From positions 9,003,609-9,067,608 of the forward strand of contig HG738137.1 of NCBI GenBank assembly GCA_000499405.2: a stretch of 64,000 bases of DNA, in the 5' to 3' direction. Below the pieces are notes generated by a model, which saw only the letters and a program-made list of their open reading frames with translations, was not told where the DNA came from and searched no databases. Of the stretch, positions 41,541 through 52,790 are shown piece after piece (the stretch's first letter is position 1; every line of letters starts with the position of its first letter). Source of the DNA: Onchocerca volvulus. Taxonomy: Eukaryota; Nematoda; Chromadorea; Rhabditida; Onchocercidae. The position numbers and the translations under genes are program-made.

Positions 41541-42161
41541 ACCATGGAAGAGAGAAAAGGAAAAAACAATGAATATAGATTCGGGTTATAATTTATGAAA
41601 TATTAATTAGTTTTTCATAAATTATTTAACAAATCGTACAATTGCTAGCGTTTGTCTGAGAAGATGATAATTCATCGCCCTTTTTTCATAGCATAATAAA
41701 TCCAGAAATTTTCTTTATTATTGATACTTTTCCTGAAAAAAATTTTTGTCTAATATTCGACAATATTACTTATTTGATTAATAATATCGAATGAAATATA
41801 TAATTGTACTATTACTTCCCATACCATACCAATAAAAAAATAAATAAATTTTAAAATTTTTGAATTTTTAACAAAAACGAAATAAAATGTCATGTTTTAC
41901 ATGAATGTCAAAAAATTATGAAGGAAAATGAATAATTGATGTTTCGTATAATTTTTTTTTAATAAAAAAAAATACAATGGAGAAAATGAAATGTATCATT
42001 TTTTTTTTAAAATTTAATATCCGATAATGAATTATTAAAGAATTAAAATTACTTTTATATTATAAAAACTTATGTCAATACATGTGCCAAGAAATTAAAT
42101 CTAAAAATCAAATGATATAAAAGAATTAAAATAAATTAATTCTCCAGAAAAAAAAATAACA

Positions 42162-42715
42162 AAATGGCTTGTCATCTGATTATTTTTGTTTATCACCTAT
42201 CAACAGAAATCTGGAAGTACTATTAAATTAATCATTAAAAATTGCAAATCTGACGTCAAACCAGTCGAATTAATTGATTGAAAGAAATAAATCTATCAAA
42301 AAAAGAAAAAAAAATGAATTAAAAAACCAAATGACCGAAATAAACCAATTCTGAAAAAAAAAAATTATAAGACAATAAAACAAAAAACAAAATAAATGAT
42401 TTGTCATACGAATTTTGTTTGCTTATTGCTTACCGATCGATAATTAAATTAATTATCAAAGTTAGTGTAAATGAATTAATTAATTCGACTAAATAAATCT
42501 TTCAAAAAAATCAAATTAAAAAATCAGATAAGACAGAGAAATCAGAATAAAATGACTTTAAAAAAAAAAAAAAGAAAGAAAATGGATAACTTGCAATTAG
42601 CAACTGTTTTTGCTTATTATTTACCAATCGATTATTAAACCAATCATCAAAGTGTCGTAAATAAATAAATTAATTGGATCAAATAGATTTATGGAAAAAT
42701 ATGATTAAATAACTA
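42162..42715. repeat. Three diverged ~190-230-bp tandem copies
   Basis: The phrase TGCTTATTGCTTACCGATCG (about 42420) matches TGCTTATTATTTACCAATCG (about 42611) and, less well, GTTTATCACCTATCAA (about 42188). Each is followed by ATTAAATTAAT.ATCAAAG-like text and AATAAAT(C)T further on. Upstream of the ZP exons, non-coding. Confidence 0.65.
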
Positions 42716-42826
42716 ATAAAATGGAGCAGTAACTGTTAATTTCTCGTTGACGATACATTAATGACGCTGACCATCGATGAAATGATGATCGAAGGACAAT
42801 TATGGATATGTTCGAAAAAGACTTAC

Positions 42827-42894
42827 AATGAAACCAGGAGGTGGAATTTATCGTTTTCTGGAAAATACCTTCTCCATCCTCATCTTTACCATCA

Positions 42895-42927
<33 letters not shown>

Positions 42928-42944
42928 GTTATTATTATCATCAA
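42827..42944 (-). CDS. Candidate first exon of the ZP gene (alternative 1)
   Basis: An ATG-rich minus-strand frame from 42944 ends at a GTAAGT donor after TSWFH with phase 1. Spliced to an alternative acceptor (GAGTAACAG) at 41373-41375 it would enter the ZP frame as LTIDNDIIGDPDIEC. The start MMIIIT plus ten Met comes from an ATG microsatellite (about 42,896-42,929), so a chance frame is quite possible. Confidence 0.2.
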
Positions 42945-43427
42945 CCTAAATTTTTTTCAAACTCTCCTTCTGCCCTCGATACATGAATCTTTCAGAAAAC
43001 CTCGACTATTATTGCATTTCATCATAATTATTTACTTTAATTTTCCAAAAAAAAAAAAATTGAAACAAACGTCATTTCAAAAGTATCTGTCCATTTTCCC
43101 CGAAACTTTCCGACACTTTTTTCTCTAAACTATTTTCAATATCGAAAAAAATTTCGCGGTGTTTGGTTCGTTTAAACTTCAAAAAAAAAAAAAAAAAAAA
43201 AACTCCAAAAAAAATTCCAGAATTACTGATGAAATCACAAAACGAATATTAAGAATGAAATTTTTTTTCTGATCAAAAATTCATGAAGAAAAAGAAGAAA
43301 AAAAAATTCGCATTTTCATTTGATTGTTTTTTTTTTTTTTCAATATTTCAAATAATTTAACTTTCATTTAACTATAATATAGGCTTTATTTTATACTTTT
43401 CGTCCTTTTTCTTATTCTATTATAAAA

Positions 43428-43491
43428 ATTGATTTCTGAAGCATTAAAAATTTTAATAAATTGATTTCTGAAGCATTAAAAATTTTAATTA
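43428..43491. repeat. Near-perfect 32-bp direct duplication
   Basis: ATTGATTTCTGAAGCATTAA + AAATTTTAAT occurs twice in immediate tandem. Non-coding. Confidence 0.9.
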
Positions 43492-45446
43492 AATGAAATT
43501 ACTGATTTCTATAATGCTTTTATCTTGAGTGTTTTATCTTGAGTGTTGCTGTCGAATATTTCTTATTCTTTACTCAAATAATAAATGATAGTTTAATTAA
43601 AAAGAGAAATAATCGAAACAATTTAAAATTAATAATTGCTAAGATTTTTTCAAAAAGATCACGATTAGTTGCAATAATTGAATTTAATAATTTGAAAAAT
43701 TTTTCCATTTTCAAATACCACAATATATATTATATTTTTTTTTTAAAAAAAAAAAACAAATATTCAAAACTATTTAAAAATTTCTATTTTGTGTAGGATA
43801 TACTTTTAGAAAAATCGTTTAGTAGTTTTTCAAATTAACTATTTAAATTTTCTGAATATGTTCAAGGTAATATTCATTTAAACCAAAGAATTAACGAACT
43901 TTATCTTTGTTAAATCATTATTTTTTTCAGCTGTTTCATTCGAAAAAATTTGGATGAATTTAACAAAAGCATTTATATTCATGTTTAAAAACTTTTTCAA
44001 TCCTTTTTTATGTTCATGAATAATAGTTCAGAAAGATTATAAATTATTATGACCAAGAAAAAAAGTGAATCGTAAGATATACGCATTTTTTGTCCTACTT
44101 TTTTAAATTATTTTTTTATTGCCGATTGTTGTTTACAGTCTTGCAAATTAATTTCAAATCGTTTCAATCAATCTTTCCCAAATTAGAAAATATACCTTTT
44201 TTTCTTTCTCCTCCATTATTTAGTATTTTTGCAGATCAATTTTTCAATCTATCATTCCATTGTTCATGCATCATCTTATTTACAATTAAAAAAATTTCAA
44301 AATGTTTTGATTATAATTTTACGAATATATTTTTCAAAGTTATTATTGAAATATTATTTGTCTTTTTACCTTAACTATTTGTTTATTTATAAAATAAATC
44401 ATCTTTTTTCAATTTAATAATAGAATAATTCGCAAATTTTTTCATGACATAATCATTCAACTAAAAAAAAAATCATCATTTTCGATCGCTAATTTTTTTT
44501 TATTTGAATTCATAATTAATTACCTAAATAATCATTCAGCATTTACTTGTTCCAGAATTCATTGCTCGAAAAATATGAAAAAATTTATTTATTATTTATA
44601 TTAATGTATTTACGCGGAAATTTTCGTTAAGCACAATAAATAAACTACTTTATATAACGTTGTTAATCATTTAAACTCGTTTGAATCACTTAAATTTCAT
44701 TACAATATCCCGTACTTATCAACGATACTATGTTTATACAGTATGCCTTTACACAGTATGCTTCAAATACAGTACCTACTTTTAAAATCAAAATACAATG
44801 TATTAAAAAAAAAAAAAAAAACAGTCTATTTTGCTAAAATTCGAACTAGCATGAAATATTGAATGAATTATTCTAGCAATTAATTCGATACCGTATTTTA
44901 AATAAAATTTATAATATGAAAAAATTCCTCCATAAATTCAATATCCCAAATTTCGATATTCGATATGCCAAATAAAATTTACAATATGAAAAATTTTAGC
45001 AAAATATTACTCGTTAATAATTTGAAATATTGCAATCCGGCGATCGATATTTCCCGAATTTCTTGCCTTTCTTTTCAAATTAAATTTCATTCTCCGGTTC
45101 TAAAAAATTGATTCTATTATATGCTGAAATGAAATTTCTTATTCCAGATAAAATTTATAATATGAAAAAATCTTTTTGCAACAAAATTCGAATTGATAAT
45201 TAAAATGCAAAATTTTTAGGTGAAGAGATAATTATATAACTTCCGAATTATATGCTGCATCACAAAGATTAGAATGGGTGATGGAAATTTTATATTTTCT
45301 CAAATTTCTTAATTTAAAGATAAAAAAAAAGATGAGGACAATAGAAAATCAGACAGTGGCAATCATTTTAATCCGTAGTATTTATAAGATAAATAAATCA
45401 ATATTTCAAACACTGATACTTCCTGTATTGGTGAAGGATAACTTAC
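43492..45446. other. Gene-free A/T-rich sequence
   Basis: No supported exon. AATAAAATTTATAATATGAA-like phrases recur near 44,901, 44,970 and 45,149, probably an old repeat. Confidence 0.5.
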
Positions 45447-45527
45447 TCCCACTTCTCTGTTTCTTTGATAATCAAATATTTCAACTTTGATTTTGTTAGA
45501 TTGCCAAAAATTATAATTCAATGTACA
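45447..45527 (-). CDS. Candidate exon with consensus splice sites, gene unknown
   Basis: A 27-codon minus-strand frame (begins CTLNYNFWQSN, ends FDYQRNREVG) is bounded by GCAAGTTTTAG and GTAAGT and starts and ends in phase 0. That would fit joining to the ZP exon at 41406 (ILLLLMDYGVTV). No domain is recognised and there is no start codon. It may be an upstream ZP-gene exon or belong to an unseen gene. Confidence 0.25.
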
Positions 45528-47720
45528 CTAAAACTTGCTAAAATTTTCAGAAAAAATATCAAAGTGATTTACTTTATATGAAAAAGGTGACACACTATGT
45601 ATGAAAGGGTATCAAAGTAATGTATTTCATGTGTTGATATCTGCATATCAGTTTGCAGAACTTAATTTACACATTCTTGCTTAAATCATTTTCTAACAAA
45701 TATATAAATGGAGAATATAATTTGTAAAAGCTTAGTAGTAAACAAATAAACATTCCATTAATTATGACTTATAGAATTTTTCTTAAGAAATTTCACTTTT
45801 AAAGTTTTCATTTTTTTAATTTCTTTCTTACAAAATACTGAACAGTTTGACTGAATTATTTTCTCGTCACAATTTATAAAAATACAAAAACTGATTAATA
45901 TTCATCAAAAATGATTATTTGATAACATGGTAGATTAGTTATTCTGAGGACATTTCCAAATTTTTTCTGTATTATTCACTTGAAAATTTTAAACTTTTAT
46001 TTTCTTCAATTCATATTCAATTTTCCTTTTTCTCTCTTATTTTTTCTCTTTGTAAAATAATCTTCAAATACAAAATGTTTAATTTAGTTAATCTTTGTTT
46101 TTTTTTGACTAAAATTTTATCGTCAATTTGACGAATTGAACATTCTATTCCTTCATAAAAGCTTTTTGCCAGCATAATAATAGCAATTTTCTTTCATCCT
46201 CTTATTTTTCCCTCCTCTCTCTCCATTCCCTATTTTTTGTTTTTTTTGTTTTTTTTTTTTTTAAATCATTAAAATGTGTTCATTATTTGCTTTCTTTTGA
46301 AATACCATTCTATGATTTTTATCATAAACAGATAGATCAAATTGTCATCTATTGAACTTTTTTCTTGATTTCAAAATTACAAAATTAAACTGAGCGAAAA
46401 ACGAATTTCGCAATTTATTTGAAGTTGATGATAATTGAGAGAAAACAAAGTTAACTTCAAAAACAAAGATTTGTTACAAAATTTTTCATAGTGTAATTAT
46501 TTTAAATTCAACTCAGTTATTTGATTCTGCTGCACTTGATACTTACCTTTTCCAAGTACAGGCAGTGCAGTTAGCACCGGTAAAACTTCATTAATCCATG
46601 ATATAATAATAATATTCTTACAACATTATGAAGCAATAATTAAATGAATTAAATACAAATAATTTTTTATTTAAATTATTTCAGGTTTTATTTGTAATCA
46701 TCATTCGTCCGATTTTTTCACAAAAAACATTTCCGTTTATTAACGCATAATTCTAATTTTCTTTAAGTATATATATATCTAGAAGTTTTTCGTTTTTTGA
46801 TTAAATTATCAAAATGCATTTTTTAAAGCAAGTTTTATAAAAAAAAATATATATATATAAATAAATAAAATATTCTGAGTTTTATGACGTTGTATTAATG
46901 GTTAATTTATTAAACATATTCAAAAAGAAATGTAATTTAATGAATTAACATATTATCTAAAATTAAAAGAATTTCAGCATTTGTTCTACAGATAATATAG
47001 CTTTCTGAGAAAAATGAAATAAATTAGAAAGACATTAAAAAAGGACGAGTATGTCAGATCAAAAACATTTGCATCTACGAATTATTTGTATCTTTTTTTA
47101 AAAAAGAAAAAAAAAAACTAAATTCATGACATTTTAGAAATATCAATGAATTCTGCTCACCTTGTTACATTTTATATATTGACTTTTTTTATTTTATTAA
47201 GAATATAAATTGTCTTTTAGTGAAACTAGTTATCATAAATTTATAATATTTTCAAATTTTTTAATTCGATGATGATCGCATTTTTTGTCATCATTCGGAC
47301 AAGCAAACTCTACAAGAAATTCTACTCATGAAAAAATTTTTGAAAATTTATGTCTTCGGACAAATTTTAGAAATTTTATTTTAACTTCTGATTTTGCATA
47401 TCATCCTTAACTAATTTCATTTTATCACAATTTATATAATTTATAAAGAAAATTTCTAACGAGAAATTGTAAAAACTACTACAGATTGATTTTCTTTTAT
47501 AACTAATACAATTATAATTTCAAAAAAAAAAAATAAATAAATAAAATCAAGTATTGTGTTAAAATCTTAATAATTCACATATGATTTTTTTTTTTTTTTG
47601 AGAATTAATTAAACCACAAAATCACGAATTTTTTCATTAGAAAAAATCAATTATGAAAATTTTAGAATTTTCTAATCACGATTTTTTTAGTTTAAAATGT
47701 TAATTTCCAATTTAAGTTAT
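45528..47720. other. Intergenic sequence between the ZP and PLA2-like genes
   Basis: No supported gene. A GTAAGT donor at 46,541-46,546 (minus) follows a short less-AT-rich stretch (frame ending LPVLTALPVLGK), but the phase fits none of the neighbouring exons. Confidence 0.45.
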
Positions 47721-49407
47721 TCAAAATGACAAAATAACCAACATCCCAGCTTTAATGTAAGCTGTTTCGCCAAATTTTTGAGCAAGTTCACAAAATCCTG
47801 TTGCTTCTCTTCGATGACAAATACGATTAGATTTCGTAGCAACCTGAATGAAATACTTAATTTCTTTTATGTTTGCTCAATATTGATCTTATAGATAGTA
47901 TTTTATTCGATACTTTTCTTTTTTCTTTTAAAAAAAGAAATTCAAATTAAATTTAAATATTAAAAAAGAAAAATGCTTACATCAAGACATGCGCAAAATG
48001 CATCATCACAAAATTTTCTCCCGTATTGCATAATGTAGCATACATCATGTTCAATGCAACATTGATTAATTTCCACTGGAGATTAAAAAAAAAAAAATTA
48101 ATTGCCACTTCATTCATTAAAAAAATAAACTAAAAAAAAATTAAAAAGAAAATATTAAAAAAGAAAAATGCTTACATCAAGACATGCGCAAAATGCATCA
48201 TCACAAAATTTTCTCCCGTATTGCATAATGTAGCATACATCATGTTCAATGCAACATTGATTAATTTCCACTGGAGATTAAAAAAAAAAAAAATTAATTG
48301 CCACTTCATTCATTAAAAAAATAAACTAAAAAAAAATTAAAAAGAAATTAATTAAAAAAAAAGATGAAAGGGGAAAAATTATTCAAAAATATTTAACAAT
48401 CAATGTAAGACTCATGAATTAGCATACTGATTTTTTTTTTCTTTTTCTTCTCCGTTATTTAGTTGAATGAATTTTTGGTGTTTTTCATATAGAGGCAAAA
48501 AAAAAAAAAAAAAAAATTAAAAATTTTGAAAATTATTAAAAATGCTAAATCTCGAAAGAACTTGAAATTTATGAATATTTCGTACAACAAATAATATTAA
48601 TATTGAGATGCCTTTTTTCTTTTTTTTTTTGCAACCAATTATTGTTCAATTACATTAAAATAACAAACATTTCATTTCTGGACAGTGTCGCTGAATTTTA
48701 GATTCGGTGATAAGTCTGGTAATATTATTAACACCACATTCCCATTTCGATATTGAAAAACGTTTCCTAACACTTTCAATGTCAAAACCAAACCTGTTAC
48801 CACTGACATTTTTATCATCTCGTCCTGCAAGAAAAAAAAAAAAAAAAACATCTGGTCAGTTTAATTAAATGAAAAATTTTGAGAATTTTAATAATGAAAC
48901 AGTAGAAAGGATAAGAGTTAATCTATTTTATCCATTATCTGCATCCTCTTTTTAGCTGTTAATTATTATTCAAATTTTTAAACTAACCATTTAAATTTAT
49001 TAATTATTCAAATTTAGAATTTATTCGATAAAAAATATGCAAATATAGGGCAATAAATTTGAGTATAAGTTATATAAGTTTCAGACAAGGAATTCTTTGC
49101 TTGATTAGAATTTTTATAAAAATTTGATTTTCTGGATTTCATAATCTTTGGAGCAAATGGATTCAATCATTGTTTCGAAATTTATCTCTATTTCATGAAG
49201 AAAAAAGAAATGAATTATTTCAAAGTATCTACTATTACATATTAATTCTCAAAAAAACTAACCTGCTAGAGTTAATTTAAGTTCATTTTCAATAGGAAAT
49301 TTTGGAGTGGTCTTTTCCGATATTTGAGGGTCAAGGAGTTCTAATCCTGATTGAGCAGAGGATGTAGAAACACCGTAAACTATTATCAATCCGGCAAATA
49401 GTAGCAT
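47721..49407 (-). CDS. Secreted phospholipase A2-like protein
   Basis: Small secreted Cys-rich protein with the PLA2 His-Asp helix. Exons on the minus strand: 49407-49263, 48824-48669, then the 95-base exon 48270-48176 or its twin 48075-47981, then 47843-47721; with one copy the total is 172 codons. The start MLLFAGLIIVYGVSTSSAQS is a clear signal peptide, six bases after a TTATCAG acceptor (49414-49416) that could be a trans-splice site. The mature part has WECGVNN, RHCPE, then CCIEHDVCYIMQYGRKFCDD and AFCACLD, then FCELAQKFGETAY. CCxxHDxCY is the catalytic signature, but the usual YGCYCGxGG calcium loop is absent, as I recall for related nematode proteins, so enzymatic activity is uncertain. 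The duplicated exon is described separately. Confidence 0.85.
47955..48345. repeat. 195/196-bp tandem duplication spanning the PLA2 active-site exon
   Basis: Unit 47955-48149 and unit 48150-48345 appear identical apart from one A in an A13/A14 run. Each contains the whole 95-base exon, its TAATCTCCAG acceptor, its GTAAGC donor and flanking intron. The exon length is not a multiple of three, so using both copies breaks the frame. This is a very recent duplication or an assembly artefact. Confidence 0.95.
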
Positions 49408-49413
49408 GACTAT

Positions 49414-51876
49414 CTGATAAAATTATTAATTTTTTGAATAATTATTAATTTCACATGTGATAATCGAATGAAGTTAATTTATGACTTGGAAGAGATTTGA
49501 AAATTAAAAAATCGATCTGTGATATAATTAGATCACAAAAATGAATGAAAAAATTATTGAGTAATTATAATCAGAAATATAAAACAATTCAAAATTAATC
49601 TGATAATTAGACGATTTAAATGTCGCATTATTGATTTTTATTCTGTTTTATATTGCATAATTAAAATTTTATTTGAAATCAACGCAGAAATTATTTGTAT
49701 TTCAGTGAAGTAAAAAAATAAATAAATAAAAAAAATAAAAAATTTAGAATCGAATGTATGTTAGTTATTTTAACTAAATTAAAATATTAAATTTATTGAT
49801 TTTTTAATAAGACAATACTCGATTAACTTATTGCAATATAATGCTAACAACAATTAGATTAAATTATGATAACATGTAAAATATAGCAAAATTAATAACA
49901 AGCAGTTGCATTAAATGTAAATTTTTGATAATTATAATATTGGGAAAGCTTAAATACAATAATACCGTATCCGGCAAATAATAAATGAAAACATCAGTTG
50001 TTCAGACAAGTTCCAGTTTCCCGGTTTAAGTAGTGCATGAAAAAGAGGGAAATAAAAAATGATATAAAAAAATGAAAAATATTTGTGAGAGTAAACTGAA
50101 TTGATTGATTGATTATTGAAATGGTTGAAGTTACTCTAACACAGGTCATACAAACATTTTTTTATAAAAAAATCAAAAACCACAGTAATACTTGACTTAA
50201 AAAATATTATCACTAGAAACTGTGATAAATATTTTGAAAGAAAAAAAAAATGGAAAACAAAAATTACAAAACTAGAATTGTTAATAATGGAGATGATAAA
50301 ATGAATAAATTTTAATAGAATTGAATAATAAGAATTTGAATAATATACAAATGAATGAATCAACAAAATAAAAATACATGAATATTAAACAAATAAATAA
50401 ATGGGCAAATAAGTTTAAAAGTACAGAAACAAAGTAGGCAAAAAATAAATAGCTAACTATACAATTTCGTTTGCTTCAAAAAAAAATCAGTTAATTAATT
50501 TAAATTTAAATCGATATAATGAAATTAAAATGGATGAATTTTTATCAATGAATTTGATGTTGTCTAATTTGCATCTATTGGCTGTAAAATTTTGTCGAAA
50601 AATGAATGAGTTAAATAATTAAAAATAGATTAGGACATCATTTATCGGTCCAATTAATAGTTGATTGATTAGATTTTTGTTCTTTGATTATTATTTGTTT
50701 CTATTCAAAATGTGCCGATTAATTTCATTAAAATTCACTCTTTCTATCAAACATAACGTAATATTGAATACTGAACATATGTATAAAAATTTATATGAAT
50801 TTTCGAAATTTTTGAAGTCATTGTGAAAAAATGAGTTTAAAGATTTGTACAGTAGAAGGAGTGCATGGATAAAATTTTACCAATTAGAACAGAAAACTTT
50901 TACCAATTAGAACAGAAAATCTTGTGTGTCTTTTATATTAGTTAACCACCCAAATGATCATGAAAAAACTTGATTTGAGGAAGGTTGGCACAAATGTTAT
51001 ACTAGCTTGTGAAATATTTCGATAAAATGCGAACAGTTTCGACCAAAGAATAATTTCCATATATTTTTCTTATATTCACAGAATATGTTATAATTCAACG
51101 TGAATTATAAGCTGTAGACATTTTTTTACTTTTTTTCAGCTAAATATTTCAATTTTTTTTAAAAGATATAATTTAATATGTATTTGCTAAATAATCGAAT
51201 TTTTCAAGTATCAAGTATAATGGTTTCCATTTTTCAAAATTAATTAGTTATAAAATTTTAAATGCCAAATTGTGGTTTATCTACCTAAAAACATGATTAT
51301 TTATAAAATTTCAGATTGCTAATAAATAAAAGTTGACAAATTTTAAAAAATTTTGGAAAAAATCAGTAAAAATGAAATTTGAAAGAGAAATAACCTTGAC
51401 TAAAAATTCTAATATTTTGTTTGAAATAGTGTAAAACTATTTTAAGCTTTGAAATTGCAAAAAGGACTCATACGATTTTTTCTTATATACTTTCATAAAC
51501 GTATGTATACATATATTCATGCGATTTTTTCATATATGAATCTTGTCTATTTTTTCCACTTCATTAATTTCATATAGCTATACGTAATATTTGCATAATC
51601 ATGTTAATAGTATTTGCATTAATTATATTCGTAATATTGTCTAATATATGAAATTGACAAATATACAAAAAGATTGGATATAGAAATTGAGAAAAAATAC
51701 AGAAAAAAAATTAAAAAAAAACATATTTTCCTTTATTTATTTTGCATATTTTCAAATTTCTCAACTTTATTCTAAAACCTTTTTATTTAGATTTCATTTT
51801 GCTTCTCTCATATCAACTAATCTTATTTGTTCTTTTAAAAATATCCTATCAATTTAACAAATGCGCAAGTAAAAGA
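49414..51876. other. Intergenic sequence upstream of the PLA2-like gene
   Basis: A/T-rich, no supported exon. A 21-base phrase (ACCAATTAGAACAGAAAA + .CTT) is tandemly repeated at about 50,880-50,922. Confidence 0.5.
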
Positions 51877-52125
51877 TTAAAATGATCCTAGGAAAGTTTT
51901 TTGCATCGTGGCACAGATGAATCTCACTGTGAAATGTTTCATTGATTGATCTACGTTATAAAATAGAATAAGGTCAAATAATATCATGATTGCAGTTGAT
52001 CGCTTGATTGTAGTAAAGGTAGATCGAGGAGTTGAACTGCATTGGAGAGTAATGGTTGTTGAATGGATTGAATGAGTTTCGTAACTTAAAGGATGATTAA
52101 GGTGAAACTGATTAAAATAATCCAA
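51877..52125 (-). CDS. Possible hypothetical exon or ORF
   Basis: An 82-codon minus-strand frame that is less AT-rich than its flanks, with varied residues (HPLSYETHSIHSTTITLQC; TPRSTFTTIKRSTAIM; MKHFTVRFICATMQ). A TTTTAATCAG acceptor lies within the start of the frame, so it could be an exon beginning FHLNHPLSYE. No homology is recognised, no donor is convincing, and its link to the PLA2-like gene 2.5 kb away is unknown. Confidence 0.25.
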   Translation of the reverse strand: MDYFNQFHLNHPLSYETHSIHSTTITLQCSSTPRSTFTTIKRSTAIMILFDLILFYNVDQSMKHFTVRFICATMQKTFLGSF

Positions 52126-52454
52126 TAACCAGCCAGAATTTCATTTTTACATCGATAGTCTTTGTTTTTTGTGATAGGCAAAGTGGCTTACAATATTTGA
52201 ATTATACAAAAAATTCGGTTATCAGAATAAATGATAAGAGATGGACTTCTTCTTACAATATTCCAAAAAATCAACATGAATTTAAACGTTTGAAACAATA
52301 TACATGTGTTCTATTAGTAGGGACAAAGACGAGACACAGTTAAACAGTTCTTTTTTTGCGAAATATTACATTCTATTATACAAAATGCTTTAATTATTCC
52401 ACCATATTTACATTATAAAATATTCCGATTTTATCGACTAAAAAAAAAAAAAGA

Positions 52455-52790
52455 AAAAAACAATGAGAAATACTGCTAAATTGCATGCAGTTAGCTAGAT
52501 GCAGTAGTTCTCGAAATAAGATTAAGCAGTTCTTTTGGATTATTGCAGAAATATAATCAAGCAGTTGTATTTTATTATTTTTAGTATTTCTCGGGATATG
52601 GTCAAGCAGTTATATTGTTATTGTACTATTGTCAGTACTGATCCGGATTAGGTCAAACACTACAGTATAATTTTATGCAAAATTATCAAGCAGATATATT
52701 GGAGCATTGCAATATTTCCATATATGATCAAATAATTGTATTGTATTATTTCAGTATTTCCTACAATAATATCAAGCTCATTCTTTTTTC
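52455..52790. repeat. Degenerate ~40-50-bp minisatellite
   Basis: Units of the type AGTATTTCTCGAAATATGAT + CAAGCAGTT.TATTG.ATTATTG recur near 52,495, 52,545, 52,580, 52,632, 52,680, 52,712 and 52,752. Non-coding. Confidence 0.7.

Noticed and set aside
46547..46600. Minus-strand segment with GTAAGT donor (LPVLTALPVLGK)
   Set aside because: Phase is incompatible with the ZP or 45.5-kb exons and the acceptor is poor.
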